From Bacteroidaceae bacterium (GTDB taxonomy: Bacteria; Bacteroidota; Bacteroidia; Bacteroidales; Bacteroidaceae): DNA of 39,742 nt. The notes beneath the pieces are model-generated. The model did no database searches. It was not told where the DNA came from and saw only the letters and a list, made by a program, of their open reading frames with translations. The position numbers and the translations under genes are program-made. Numbering within the stretch: the stretch's first letter is position 1; each line of letters begins with the position of its first letter. This document shows, in pieces, positions 8,783 through 17,604 of this stretch. The stretch spans positions 1 through 39,742 of the forward strand of contig JAFZPZ010000039.1 in assembly GCA_017552435.1 (NCBI GenBank), given 5' to 3'.

Positions 8783-9884
8783 ATATTTCTTCTCTTAATG
8801 TGTCCAGCATTGCTGTACCATACTTAATATCGGGCTCCATATAGTTCGACTCTCCCCATTCGTTCCAGGATTTTAGCATAATGATATTGTGCTCGTATGG
8901 CTTATCCTTTGTATAATGGAGGATGTCTTGTATGTGCTTGCGCCAGGTATCGGGTGTAAAGTTATAGAACAACTGCCCCTTCCGACCTGCACGGGGAGTG
9001 CGGTCATAACCGGAACATAGTTGGGGATAGACATATTCCAGCTTGGCCTCGTCGTTAGCTAATAGTTTGTAGCGCTTACCGAAATCAGCCTTGTTCAGGT
9101 TTATGGTTATTCCAAACATCAGTTGTAGTCTGTTGCGTATCCGGTGCCAAAGCGTCCAATCTTCAGCTCCGTTGATTGCTATTTCCTCTCGGGATTGGAA
9201 TGCTGCATCAAAGCCCATATTGAAGAGCGACTCCAACTTACATCCCTGCGCTTGTTTTCCGACAAAATGTATCCCCTTCAAGTTCTCCTTCTTTGCCAAT
9301 TCCCGCCATGTTTTGATGAATAGGGAAATCTCGCCGGGATGGTCGTTGGGATTCCAAATCACGAATATGGGCTTGTCATCAACTGTAATGTACCTCTCGT
9401 CGCGGAATGCGGGTAGATTGTAGTAGAAGTGGGCGGTATATTGTTCAACGCCATCGTAGCGCTGCTCCATAATCATTGTTTTCCCTTCATGCAGAGAGGT
9501 GTTTTTTGTCCAGGTCTTTGTCTGCCAACTGTGGTTTGCCCATCCCAGACAGAAGGGGTAGTCTGGTTTTCCGCTATTCAGTACTTCCTCGAAGGGGCGT
9601 TCCAGCAACATCCTGTCCTTATTGAAGTAATACTGCCAATACATGAAGCCCTCAATGCCAGCCTTTCGTGCATACTCTGCCTGCATCTCCCGAATCTCGG
9701 GCAATCGGAGGTCATAGAAGCCGAAATCGCGAGGGATACGAGGCTGGTAATGCCCACGAAAGAGGGGCTTTGCCTGTGCTACATTTGTCCACTCTGTAAA
9801 ACCCTTTCCCCATGCCCTATCGTTCTCTGGTATGGGATGATACTGGGGCAGATATATTGCTATTATGCGTGCTTTAGTTTTCAT
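8769..9884 (-). CDS. WbsX/GH99-like polysaccharide biosynthesis protein
   Basis: A 371-aa protein of the WbsX family (Glyco_tran_WbsX, a GH99-like TIM barrel) found in O-antigen and capsule loci. The start is diagnostic: IAIYLPQYHPIPENDRAWG at residues 8-26, then GFTEWTNVAQAKP and LFRGHYQPRIPRDFGFYDLR, then GIEGFMYWQYYF. The C-terminal KSWNEWGESNYMEPD (near 338-352) carries the acidic residues expected in the barrel active site. GH99 members are endo-alpha-mannosidases, but WbsX proteins have been annotated as glycosyltransferases and their activity is not settled, so either transfer or trimming of the nascent polysaccharide is possible. The start overlaps the pyruvyl transferase stop as ATGA. 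Confidence 0.87.
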   Translation of the reverse strand: MKTKARIIAIYLPQYHPIPENDRAWGKGFTEWTNVAQAKPLFRGHYQPRIPRDFGFYDLRLPEIREMQAEYARKAGIEGFMYWQYYFNKDRMLLERPFEEVLNSGKPDYPFCLGWANHSWQTKTWTKNTSLHEGKTMIMEQRYDGVEQYTAHFYYNLPAFRDERYITVDDKPIFVIWNPNDHPGEISLFIKTWRELAKKENLKGIHFVGKQAQGCKLESLFNMGFDAAFQSREEIAINGAEDWTLWHRIRNRLQLMFGITINLNKADFGKRYKLLANDEAKLEYVYPQLCSGYDRTPRAGRKGQLFYNFTPDTWRKHIQDILHYTKDKPYEHNIIMLKSWNEWGESNYMEPDIKYGTAMLDTLREEIYENP

Positions 9885-11026
9885 GGATGTATGATTTTAC
9901 TGTAGAATCGTTCAATCTTTGCTATATAATCGTCAATATCTTCAGAGCGAAGATTGTTGATCATTGCGGTTTGTTCCTTGCCATTAAGGCCGCCAGCGTT
10001 GAAAGCTCCCTCGAATTTGTAGCTGTATGCCATTCCGAAGACAGGGACACCAGTATAAATGGCGGCAAAGTTGGCGTGCATACGTGTCCCGATGAAGAAG
10101 GTCATCTTGCTGATTAGGTATTTGATTTGCGGTGATATCAAGTCGCGGTCTATGAGAACCACATTGCTCTTGTCTTTCAACTTGCGGTAAACTTCGCGAC
10201 AAGCCAGCATATCATCGTCGGCTATTGGTTTGTTGTAGTTATACGAATGCGGAATCAGGTATATGGTACTTCCTTTTGCCCGGAAATGATTGATGATGCG
10301 CTCGATGAGTTCGGGATAGACGTCGAATTGCCCCTTTAGTTTGTGGAAGGAGTTTTTGTATGCCAAACCGCTCACGTTGAGTCCTATAGCATTGCCCTTT
10401 ATTTCGATATCCCAGGGCTCGGGAAGCATGAAGGACGATAGATCGGGCGTTTGCGTGTATTTAAGTCCCAGCTTGTCAAATTCTGAGGCGAACTTATTAT
10501 CGCGGACGTATATTTCTCTGGCATAGCGGAGTAGATCGACGGCTACATCATAGTTCTGCTTGTCTTTGAAGGGACCAATAGTTTGGGGTAGGAACAGAAG
10601 TGGCACCTTTGCTCTGCGCAGAATCCAGGTCTGATTCATTCGTCCCAAGAAAGAACGTGTGCCGTAGATATCCGAAAAGCCGTCTCCACCATAGATTGCT
10701 GCTTCCAACTCAACTCCTCTTACAAATCGGCCGAATAGGGTGAAAGGTAGTATGATGCCAAGTTTTTGAACCAATAGATACTCTATGTCGTGAATGGGGA
10801 CAATAGTCCTTTTGTATGTTTTTCCATTGATTTGGAGCTTTTCGTGCAGGATCTTTATATTCGAATGTTTCCAGAATTTCTTGTAGCGATGAAAGAGAAT
10901 CAGCTCCTGCCCATCCCTGAGGTATCCCTTTGCCTCGAGAAAAGGAATGGCCCCATAGCTCAAAGCCGCAGTTCCACGATTGCTGTCGTGCAGGTTAAGG
11001 CCGGATATGTCGATGTATTTCTTCAT
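9881..11026 (-). CDS. Polysaccharide pyruvyl transferase family protein
   Basis: A 381-aa protein of the polysaccharide pyruvyl transferase family (PF04230; CsaB/WcaK type), which adds a pyruvate ketal from phosphoenolpyruvate to sugars of surface polymers. Features are the N-terminal DSNRGTAALSYGAIPFLEAKG, the FLPQTIGPFKD segment, and the C-terminal FFIGTRMHANFAAIYTGVPVFGMAYSYKFEG, in which the RMHA histidine is the conserved catalytic-region residue. There is no signal peptide or transmembrane helix. If active, it gives the polymer extra negative charge. It is preceded by the FrhB-like gene with an 8-nt gap and overlaps WbsX by four bases. Confidence 0.85.
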   Translation of the reverse strand: MKKYIDISGLNLHDSNRGTAALSYGAIPFLEAKGYLRDGQELILFHRYKKFWKHSNIKILHEKLQINGKTYKRTIVPIHDIEYLLVQKLGIILPFTLFGRFVRGVELEAAIYGGDGFSDIYGTRSFLGRMNQTWILRRAKVPLLFLPQTIGPFKDKQNYDVAVDLLRYAREIYVRDNKFASEFDKLGLKYTQTPDLSSFMLPEPWDIEIKGNAIGLNVSGLAYKNSFHKLKGQFDVYPELIERIINHFRAKGSTIYLIPHSYNYNKPIADDDMLACREVYRKLKDKSNVVLIDRDLISPQIKYLISKMTFFIGTRMHANFAAIYTGVPVFGMAYSYKFEGAFNAGGLNGKEQTAMINNLRSEDIDDYIAKIERFYSKIIHP

Positions 11027-11034
11027 TTTAATTG

Positions 11035-11979
11035 TTAAAGCCGATTTTGGAGTTTCTGGAATAATCGCATCATGAATAGATTCCTTGAAAACAGATAATG
11101 AATGAATGGATTGCTGGTGAGTTTCTGAGTCCGTTGAAGTCGTTTTTTATGATAGCGGACTCTGTCGGATTTCGAGAGATTGTTTTGCTGGGCAGCGCAA
11201 TATATCGCATAGTCGGTCTCTTCATACGAGAGTAAATCGGATGCTTGCATTTGCTGAATGGCCCCCAACCCTTCTGTCGTATTTACCAGGAACAGCGTAT
11301 TGCCTTTATTGTCGTACTGAATGTATTTATCAAGCCAAGGGTCTGCCAGGGAAATATCCGCAATCCTGCTTGTGTCGAACGTACAGAAAAAACATCGTTT
11401 GGGGCGGTAGAGCTTTGAGGCGTGCAGCGTCTTCCATGGGTCAGTATAGTTCATGCAGAACTTCCTGCTTCCGTCCTTCATCCATATCTGTATGCCGCTT
11501 GGCCAACCATTGCCGCGATACTGCATGTGGACGATATTTTTCTTCTTGATGCCAAGCAACTTGTAGTATCTCCAGGTTCCGTCGATGGTGGTTTGTCCCG
11601 AACAGCAGAAAGAGATGATGAAGCATGGAATGTTCTCTCTATAGAGCATGTTCCGGATTGCTGATACTTGGCAAGGAGGACAAGATACGACAATCCCATT
11701 GGCTATTTCCTTTGTGTGTTCGCTAACGAACTGTGTAATGTCAATATCCTGATATATGCTGCCGCAGATGTTAACCTCTTCTGCAGAATGAATCAACTTC
11801 GCCTCGTACATACACTTTTCTGCATTGAAGCAGAATGTGATGCTTGTGCCGTATTTGCCCGAGGAAAGCAAGTGCTTCTGAAGCATTGTGCCGATTCCGC
11901 CGGATGATGCTTTGATTCGATGCTGGATATCGTTCACATGTCCGATGTAGTAGCCAAGAGGATTCCTTTGCTCAATCAT
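11035..11979 (-). CDS. FrhB/FdhB C-terminal-domain protein of polysaccharide locus
   Basis: A 314-aa protein resembling the 'coenzyme F420 hydrogenase/dehydrogenase beta subunit, C-terminal domain' family that is frequent next to pyruvyl transferases in Bacteroidetes polysaccharide clusters. It starts close to the FrhB-N motif (RIKASSGGIGTMLQKHLL at about 22-39) and lacks the usual N-terminal 2[4Fe-4S] ferredoxin module of longer homologues. Cysteines that could bind a cluster are in VSCPPCQVSAIR (near 118-129) and PKRCFFCTFDTSRIADISLADPW (near 212-234). Flavin/iron-sulfur redox chemistry is known for the archaeal family; the role in polysaccharide assembly is not known to me. It overlaps the flippase stop by eight bases. 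Confidence 0.78.
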   Translation of the reverse strand: MIEQRNPLGYYIGHVNDIQHRIKASSGGIGTMLQKHLLSSGKYGTSITFCFNAEKCMYEAKLIHSAEEVNICGSIYQDIDITQFVSEHTKEIANGIVVSCPPCQVSAIRNMLYRENIPCFIISFCCSGQTTIDGTWRYYKLLGIKKKNIVHMQYRGNGWPSGIQIWMKDGSRKFCMNYTDPWKTLHASKLYRPKRCFFCTFDTSRIADISLADPWLDKYIQYDNKGNTLFLVNTTEGLGAIQQMQASDLLSYEETDYAIYCAAQQNNLSKSDRVRYHKKRLQRTQKLTSNPFIHYLFSRNLFMMRLFQKLQNRL

Positions 11980-13510
11980 GCCGTAACCCTCCTATCTTGT
12001 TTCGGATACTCGTCATGCATTCTTTGCGTTCCAACCGGGTAAGTCCAAATATCCAGATGGAAATGCCCGTCAGTATGATGCATCCCATTGATTCACTGAT
12101 GAATGAAAGTATGTCGGTTTGTTCTACCCTGGTATGTATATAGTAAGTGGAGAGAACAACAGGCACAATAGAACAGACTATAGGCAACAGGGCGTCTGTG
12201 CAGAACCTTTTTGTGGAAAAATCCGGCAAGATATCGTGCAACAGTCTGAGGCGTGCAATCAGGCAGATGCCGGAGAAAATGATCATAGCCCAATATCCCC
12301 AGGTGGCGGGCAAACCAATGTAGAAGAATATGTATGCTGCTGGAAATGCCAATATGCTCAATCCTCCTACGACAATCTGGTATTTCTTGATTTTTCCGCT
12401 TGCCAGCATTGTGCGATAAAGACATTGGGAAAGCGTCTGGCACATACTGAAGAGTATTCCGAGCCGGACGAAATCTGCTGTGAATTCCGGGACTTTCTTC
12501 AACCATATGCCCAGGATATATTCTGTATTCAGGCAGACAGGGAGGCTGATGAAGCACAGCAGGAAGAAACTGTATTTCGTGCCGGCAATGATAATGCGGT
12601 TGATGTATGCAAAATCTTTTGCTGCGTATGATTTCGTGATTTGCGGTGTGATTGCCATGAGAAAGTTGTTCACAAACGTATTGATGGCGCTGTCGATTTG
12701 ATTCGCCAAACCTCGGGCTGCATTGAGTGCAACGCCGAAGAACAGGTTGGTCAGTATGTTGATGCCGTGTCCGTTGAGGTTCGTAGCGATAGAACCGATG
12801 AAGTTCCATCCCGAGAATCCCAGCATCTCGCGGAATGTGTTCTTGTCGAACGAGAAATTGTAGCGGCACAAAGGAAAGTTCCTGGTGCAGTAAATGCCAT
12901 ATATCATACGCAGTATAACGGCTACCAGCATCATGAATATGGCATAGACAATCAGAGAATCGAAAGCGATGATAAAAAGTGCATATACGCATCCCAGTTT
13001 TGCTACGACCTCGAAGATGCTGATGTAGGCAAAAGCAGCCATCTTCTCGTAGGCTGTGATGGCGGCGTTGTAGGGGATACTGATGATGTTGATGAGAAAA
13101 GTGAGTACAGAACACTGATACACCCAGTTTGCTGCCGGCATACGCTCTGCAGCGATATTTATCTCGCAGTTCAGGAACCATATTCCGACCGTCTCGAACA
13201 GAATGAGGATGATAGCGGCAAGGAAAAGATGGACCGATACTGTGGTGGAGAAAACCTTCCTGATATCCGGTTCAGGCTTACCCAACTCGAAGGCTATGAA
13301 ACGCTGGCTGGCTGCTACCAATGTTCCGCTCAGCATGGAGAACATTGCCACAAATCCGCCTACAGCATTGTATATGCCATAATCATCGACTCCCAGAGCC
13401 TCCAATATAATACGACTGGTAAATATGGAGATGGCCATAACGAACAGGGTACGAAGATACAGGAAGAGGGTGTTCTTCGCTACGCGTTTGCTGTCGTGAT
13501 GTGGTGCCAT
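11972..13510 (-). CDS. Oligosaccharide flippase (Wzx/MATE-type)
   Basis: A 512-aa integral membrane protein with about 12-14 hydrophobic helices, of the polysaccharide transporter/MOP superfamily that flips undecaprenyl-linked repeat units to the periplasm. I place the start at MAPHHDSKRVAKN (13510), 8 nt after the upstream stop, not at the open extension to 13624: the extension is Lys/Arg-rich, overlaps the end of the polymerase gene and lacks family features. The first helix NTLFLYLRTLFVMAISIFTSRIIL followed by LGVDDYGIYNAVGGFVAMF is characteristic. It pairs functionally with the adjacent polymerase-like gene for Wzx/Wzy-dependent export. Confidence 0.87.
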   Translation of the reverse strand: MAPHHDSKRVAKNTLFLYLRTLFVMAISIFTSRIILEALGVDDYGIYNAVGGFVAMFSMLSGTLVAASQRFIAFELGKPEPDIRKVFSTTVSVHLFLAAIILILFETVGIWFLNCEINIAAERMPAANWVYQCSVLTFLINIISIPYNAAITAYEKMAAFAYISIFEVVAKLGCVYALFIIAFDSLIVYAIFMMLVAVILRMIYGIYCTRNFPLCRYNFSFDKNTFREMLGFSGWNFIGSIATNLNGHGINILTNLFFGVALNAARGLANQIDSAINTFVNNFLMAITPQITKSYAAKDFAYINRIIIAGTKYSFFLLCFISLPVCLNTEYILGIWLKKVPEFTADFVRLGILFSMCQTLSQCLYRTMLASGKIKKYQIVVGGLSILAFPAAYIFFYIGLPATWGYWAMIIFSGICLIARLRLLHDILPDFSTKRFCTDALLPIVCSIVPVVLSTYYIHTRVEQTDILSFISESMGCIILTGISIWIFGLTRLERKECMTSIRNKIGGLRHD

Positions 13511-13517
13511 AGTCTGT

Positions 13518-14927
13518 TCAGGAGTAGTTGTAGAGCGATGAGGCTTCGGGGCCAGCCGATTCTTCAAATTCTTCCTCTTCTTCTTCTGTATCTTCATCAT
13601 CGACCCTGTATAGATCCTCTCCAAGCATCAGAATATAGAAAAGAATGAAGTATTGCATATAGCCGTATTCACCGGTAATAATTGCATAGACAATATAGAA
13701 GGCAAAAAGCGAGTTAAGCAGGGCCGCTACTATCCGATTGCTCCAATTGTTGTATCTCACGATGATTATACCCATCAATGTCCATATTACCACACCGATG
13801 ATGCCGGAATTACAGAGAATGACGAATATCAGACTCTCGAAATTGAGCATTGTGGGATGACTCTCGTATTGTGAGAGGAAATAGTTCGTCCAGCCGAAGC
13901 CTTTGCCCTCGATGAATGTATGTTGGATTTCGTGAAGACAGCCGTCCCATTGTGCCAGGCGCATCGCCAGGGTCGAGCCTCTGAAGCTGGAGTCATTTTG
14001 TGCAAAGATAGATCCGATATAGGTGCCCAGCGCTGGGGAAAAGGCGATAAAGGCGTATAGGATGATTCCGCCGACTATCGTGGCGAGGAGCAGTTTATAA
14101 CTGCGCGACTGCATCAGCAAAACCAAAATAGCAAAGAATGTTGCAATGATTACGGAACGGACACCGCAAACGACGATATCTGTCAGGATAAACAGCGTCA
14201 GCCCGAAGACTAACCATCGGTTCAGGTTGTCTTTGTTCCTGTAAAGATAGAATAAGGCAAAACCGAGGAACAGTCCGAATGTCATTGGGTGGCTAAAGAC
14301 AGAAGAGATTCTGCCGAACAAACGCCCTTCACTCAATGTGCTGTTTTCGTTCAGGCCGCTGTTTCCCGCTGCGAATGCATAATTGAACTCTTCTCCGTTA
14401 GCTACGGATAGGATAATCATGTAAGGATTGATGCCGGGACTCAAGGTCAGGCACAAACCGTAAAGCGCTGCAATGGTAATGCAACCGATGGTGACATTAC
14501 GATACAACTTGAGAGAATCATAGTCGGCACAGATGTCATTCCACAGGACGAAAGGCAATATTAGGTATTTCAGAACTTGTGTTCGCCAGGAGTTGATGGC
14601 ATCGGCAAAAGGCAGCCCATCTTGGAAGGGCATAATCAGAAGCGAGATGCCGAAATATAGGGCAAAGGGGAGCAGAGGCCGCCAATCCAATGGGGGTTGT
14701 TCGTCATAGTCTCTTTGTCTGTGGACAAAAAAAGCGAATAGTAGAAGTATGTTAATGATGTTCCATTGAAGAGTCAATCCGCCGAAGTCTATCTTCATAT
14801 ATGGCACCAGGAACATATATGCCATATATCCTGCTACGCCAATACGGAATTTCCAGAATAGCATTATTACTATGCAGGCAATCCACAATGACTGTGCTAC
14901 TTTTACTATTGTCAGTATATCGTCCAT
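13518..14927 (-). CDS. O-antigen polymerase/ligase-like membrane protein
   Basis: A 469-aa protein with about 11 transmembrane helices and a large loop after the midpoint containing RGSTLAMRLAQWDGCLHEIQ and GKGFGWTNYF, typical of the Wzy_C/O-antigen ligase superfamily. It would polymerise or transfer polysaccharide repeat units in the periplasm. The cytoplasmic C-terminus is unusual in carrying a run of acidic residues (DDEDTEEEEEEFEESAG), which is strongly charged and low in complexity. It is the first gene of the polysaccharide operon: a strong promoter sits 19 nt upstream of its start, giving a very short leader. Whether it acts as polymerase or ligase cannot be told from sequence. Confidence 0.8.
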   Translation of the reverse strand: MDDILTIVKVAQSLWIACIVIMLFWKFRIGVAGYMAYMFLVPYMKIDFGGLTLQWNIINILLLFAFFVHRQRDYDEQPPLDWRPLLPFALYFGISLLIMPFQDGLPFADAINSWRTQVLKYLILPFVLWNDICADYDSLKLYRNVTIGCITIAALYGLCLTLSPGINPYMIILSVANGEEFNYAFAAGNSGLNENSTLSEGRLFGRISSVFSHPMTFGLFLGFALFYLYRNKDNLNRWLVFGLTLFILTDIVVCGVRSVIIATFFAILVLLMQSRSYKLLLATIVGGIILYAFIAFSPALGTYIGSIFAQNDSSFRGSTLAMRLAQWDGCLHEIQHTFIEGKGFGWTNYFLSQYESHPTMLNFESLIFVILCNSGIIGVVIWTLMGIIIVRYNNWSNRIVAALLNSLFAFYIVYAIITGEYGYMQYFILFYILMLGEDLYRVDDEDTEEEEEEFEESAGPEASSLYNYS

Positions 14928-14945
14928 ATCTTTACTTCAACTTTG

Positions 14946-14977
14946 CAAAGATACGGTTTTTTACGTAAATATGCAAA
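14946..14977 (-). promoter_or_regulatory. Bacteroidetes sigma-A-type promoter of polysaccharide operon
   Basis: On the minus strand TTTG (14974-14977), 20 nt, then TATCTTTG (14946-14953) matches the Bacteroidetes -33/-7 consensus TTTG...TAnnTTTG. The expected start site is about 14939, giving a leader of about 12 nt to the ATG at 14927. Nothing else is seen in 14928-15014. Confidence 0.75.
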
Positions 14978-15014
14978 CTTTGCCAATAAATTTGGGACGT
15001 TTTCTACAGCAGTT

Positions 15015-16349
15015 CTATTTCTTCTGCCAGACGCGGACATAATCGACCTCCATCGTGAGGGGCAGCGCCGATTCATCTACGCCAGCATAGCCGCCCCAGT
15101 CACCGCCCCAAGCCACGTTGAGGATGAGGAAGAAGGGTTTGTTGAAGGGCCATGTGTCATTGTTGTCCTGATGGTCGTTCTCGAAGTAGAGTTGCTCCTT
15201 TCCGTCCACATAAGTGCGCATGTAGTCCTCTGTCCACTCAATGGCGTATATGTGGAACCCCTCTTCTGCTCCGACGCAGTACATTTCGTGGGTCTTCTGC
15301 GTGTGGTTGACGTGGTTGTAGGCAAGGGTATGGAAACTGCTGGAGACAAGGTTGGGGTCAACTCCGACTTCCTCCATGATGTCTATCTCGCCGCAAGCGG
15401 GCCAGTTGCTGCCATCCACAGGGAACATCCACCAAGCCGGCCAACTTCCCTTGCCCTTCGGCAACTTGATGCGAGCCTCGATGTATCCGTACTTGAAGCC
15501 TGTTGACCTGCGGCCATACATGCGTGCACTATAAATCTTGTTGCCTTCCTTGAAGGTGTATATCTTCAGTGTTCCGTCGCTACTCTCTGCCACTTTTGTC
15601 CCTTTGGGGCTGCGACCGTTGACGTATGTCTGCAGTTCGTTATTCACCCATCCTGCATCGGCCGTTTGAAAGGTCCAACGTGCAGAACTGATGGTCTTGG
15701 TGGAGAATTCATCGTTCCAAACCAACTTGTAGTCAGGTAAAGGACAGGACGCTTTGTTTCTGGAAGAGTCGTATTCTGTCTCTGTAAGCGTGATGCCGCT
15801 GATGTTGACGGTCGTATTGGCCCTATTGCCACCGAAGTCGAGCACTAGGATAACTCCGTTCATGTCCAGGCCGGGCATGTCCTGTCGCTCGAAGATGTAG
15901 TCTTCATTGGCTTTGAGTTGAATGCGTTCTTCAAAGTAATAGAGCTTGTTATTGCCGTTTTGGTTGAGTTTTACGGTTGCCGTAAGTGTTTTGTTTGAAC
16001 ATAGCTTGATGCGGAAACTGTAATTGTAGTGGGCATCTGTCTTCAGGTCGGTGACGAAGTACATTTGTGCCTGCCATTGTTCAGTGGTGGCTTTGCTGAG
16101 CGTCACGGAATATGTGCCGTTCTTTTCGGTGTATGTGGGGTCTGTTGTCTGGTTCCATCCTGGGGCGTAATAGAATCCGAGCTCTTTCTCGGCATTCAGC
16201 CACATGTTGGGCGTTGGGTCAAACTTTATGCTGTCTATTTCGTTCAGGTTGAAAAGAATTTGCTGTTCGCCTTGATAGACACTCATGCTCTGCGCCATAA
16301 TTGACAGAGAGCATGTCACCAAAAGAAACATTACCTTTATTGCTTTCAT
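15015..16349 (-). CDS. Secreted GH16 beta-glucanase (laminarinase-type)
   Basis: A 444-aa exported glycoside hydrolase. A signal peptide covers residues 1-20 (hydrophobic core then SIMAQ). Residues about 45-190 look like a beta-sandwich carbohydrate-binding region (CBM4_9-like, weak call). The GH16 domain spans about 205-444, opening with YKLVWNDEFS. The catalytic signature GEIDIMEEVG is intact: E321 nucleophile, D323, E326 acid/base, with the extra Met of the beta-bulge type common in beta-1,3(4)-glucanases. The preceding WPAWWMFP and the C-terminal LILNVAWGGDW and VDYVRVWQ are family blocks. It would cut beta-1,3- or mixed-linkage glucans. It lies 26 nt after mrp and may be co-transcribed; alternatively it could serve the nearby polysaccharide locus. 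Confidence 0.92.
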   Translation of the reverse strand: MKAIKVMFLLVTCSLSIMAQSMSVYQGEQQILFNLNEIDSIKFDPTPNMWLNAEKELGFYYAPGWNQTTDPTYTEKNGTYSVTLSKATTEQWQAQMYFVTDLKTDAHYNYSFRIKLCSNKTLTATVKLNQNGNNKLYYFEERIQLKANEDYIFERQDMPGLDMNGVILVLDFGGNRANTTVNISGITLTETEYDSSRNKASCPLPDYKLVWNDEFSTKTISSARWTFQTADAGWVNNELQTYVNGRSPKGTKVAESSDGTLKIYTFKEGNKIYSARMYGRRSTGFKYGYIEARIKLPKGKGSWPAWWMFPVDGSNWPACGEIDIMEEVGVDPNLVSSSFHTLAYNHVNHTQKTHEMYCVGAEEGFHIYAIEWTEDYMRTYVDGKEQLYFENDHQDNNDTWPFNKPFFLILNVAWGGDWGGYAGVDESALPLTMEVDYVRVWQKK

Positions 16350-16386
16350 AATCCCTAATCCTTAATCCTTAATCTCTAATCCCCAA
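16350..16386. repeat. TAATCCY heptamer tandem repeat at gene junction
   Basis: About five tandem 7-mers (CCCTAAT, CCTTAAT, CCTTAAT, CTCTAAT, CCCCAAC) fill the gap between mrp and GH16 and include the mrp stop codon. On the minus strand they read GATTAAG-like, giving stops in several frames. Confidence 0.65.
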
Positions 16387-17491
16387 CCTTCAATCCAACT
16401 ATCTTTGTGGGTGGCAGCTGTGCCTTCCTTTTGTCGGTTTCTGTGACGACGCGGGCTGCAAGTTGCATGAAAGCCTGACCTGTGATGCTGGCGGGATCGG
16501 TAGCTGCGGGGACACCGTTATCGCCACTCTCGCAGATGTCTTGAACAACAGGAATTTGTGCCAGAAGGGGTATTTGCATCTCCTCTGCCAACGCCTTGAC
16601 GCCTTCTTGGCCGAACAGGTAGTAGCGCTCGTCGGGATGCTGTGCAGGTGTGAACCAGGCCATGTTTTCCACAAGTCCGAGAATGGGGACGTTGACCTTC
16701 TCGTTCTGATACATGTCGATACCTTTGCGGGCATCTGCGAGGGCAACTTGTTGCGGAGTGCTGACGATGACGGCTCCTGTGATGGGAATCGTCTGAACGA
16801 GCGTCAGGTGGATGTCGGAAGTGCCTGGAGGCGTATCCAGGATGAAATAGTCGAGGTCGCCCCAGTTGGCGTCGCCGATGAGTTGTTTCAGGGCGTTGCA
16901 GGCCATTCCTCCGCGCCACATGATGCCTTGCTCCGGATTGACGAAGAATCCGATACTCAACAACTTAACGCCATATTTCTCAACCGGTACTATAAGGTCT
17001 CGCCCATTCACGTTCTCGCTATAGGGACGGGCATCTTCCTCTTGGAACATCTTGGGTGTCGAGGGGCCGAAGATGTCGCAATCAAGCAGTCCGACACGCA
17101 TTCCCATCCGCGCTAATGCAACTGCCAGGTTAACAGCCACAGTGCTCTTGCCAACACCGCCTTTTCCGCTCGAAACAGCGATGATGTTGCTGACGCCGGG
17201 CAGCAAGTCTGGCAGGTCGGGGCGCGGTGCCTGCAGGGCCCTTGTCTTGATTTCCACCTCAGCATCCTTGCAGGCGTAGGCATGAATGGCAGCTTCGGCA
17301 GCTTTCACCACGCTTCGCATGAAGGGATCGGTCGGTTTGTCGAAGATAAGGGTGAAGGAGACGCTAAGGCCGGCAATGCGCATATCGTCATCGACCATCT
17401 GCATCTCCACGATATTCTTGCCTGTTCCCGGATAGCGAACAGTTGCAAGGGCATCGAGTATAAGTTTCGGGTATAAATCCATATTCTGCAT
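16376..17491 (-). CDS. Mrp/NBP35-type iron-sulfur carrier ATPase
   Basis: A 371-aa cytoplasmic P-loop ATPase of the Mrp/ApbC family that binds and transfers [4Fe-4S] clusters to apoproteins. An N-terminal DUF59/MIP18-like domain (about 1-95) precedes the deviant Walker A SGKGGVGKST at 108-117, with DCDIFGPS (switch I region) and DTPPGTSDIHL (Walker B/switch II) following. The CxxC found near the dimer interface in many Mrp proteins is replaced here (VENMAWFTPAQHPDER), which I recall as common in Bacteroidetes homologues. A Met three codons in (17482, MDLYPK) fits the family start equally well. A promoter lies at 17509-17538, with a copy of the five-copy element further upstream. Confidence 0.9.
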   Translation of the reverse strand: MQNMDLYPKLILDALATVRYPGTGKNIVEMQMVDDDMRIAGLSVSFTLIFDKPTDPFMRSVVKAAEAAIHAYACKDAEVEIKTRALQAPRPDLPDLLPGVSNIIAVSSGKGGVGKSTVAVNLAVALARMGMRVGLLDCDIFGPSTPKMFQEEDARPYSENVNGRDLIVPVEKYGVKLLSIGFFVNPEQGIMWRGGMACNALKQLIGDANWGDLDYFILDTPPGTSDIHLTLVQTIPITGAVIVSTPQQVALADARKGIDMYQNEKVNVPILGLVENMAWFTPAQHPDERYYLFGQEGVKALAEEMQIPLLAQIPVVQDICESGDNGVPAATDPASITGQAFMQLAARVVTETDKRKAQLPPTKIVGLKVGD

Positions 17492-17508
17492 GTTTCAAGT
17501 TCTGTTTG

Positions 17509-17538
17509 CAAAGTTACGATTTTCTGACAGATTGCAAG
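17509..17538 (-). promoter_or_regulatory. Probable promoter of mrp
   Basis: On the minus strand TAACTTTG (17509-17516) is a good -7 box, preceded after 18 nt by CTTG (17535-17538). The start site would be around 17502, with a leader of only 10-20 nt. Confidence 0.55.
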
Positions 17539-17558
17539 GCATATGGCGAAATATTTGT

Positions 17559-17604
17559 TCGACTTTCTAACCATATAGTATAAGAAAAGTGGAAATGTTA
17601 CATG
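17559..17604 (-). promoter_or_regulatory. Five-copy island element, copy E
   Basis: On the minus strand ATGTAACA (17596-17603), 14 nt, ATACTATA (17574-17581), then TGGTTAGAAAGTCGAACAAA. It is the most diverged in the AGGG part but matches copy D (27620-27683) closely over about 50 nt. It points toward mrp but lies more than 80 nt from the mrp start, upstream of a separate TAnnTTTG promoter. Confidence 0.7.

Noticed and set aside
13511-13624. 38-codon N-terminal extension of the flippase
   Set aside because: It overlaps the acidic tail of the polymerase gene in another frame and is Lys/Arg-rich with no family counterpart.
12641-13648. 335-codon plus-strand frame opposite the flippase
   Set aside because: Antisense shadow of a membrane protein gene; its composition (His, Cys, Glu-rich) is what a reverse-complemented hydrophobic protein gives.
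16350-16386. Heptamer repeat as a CRISPR or telomere-like array
   Set aside because: Units are 7 nt with no spacers and only about five copies; it is a junction simple repeat.
17559-17604. Copy E as the main promoter of mrp
   Set aside because: A TAnnTTTG promoter lies closer to the mrp start, and copy E is more than 80 nt away with the most diverged downstream half.
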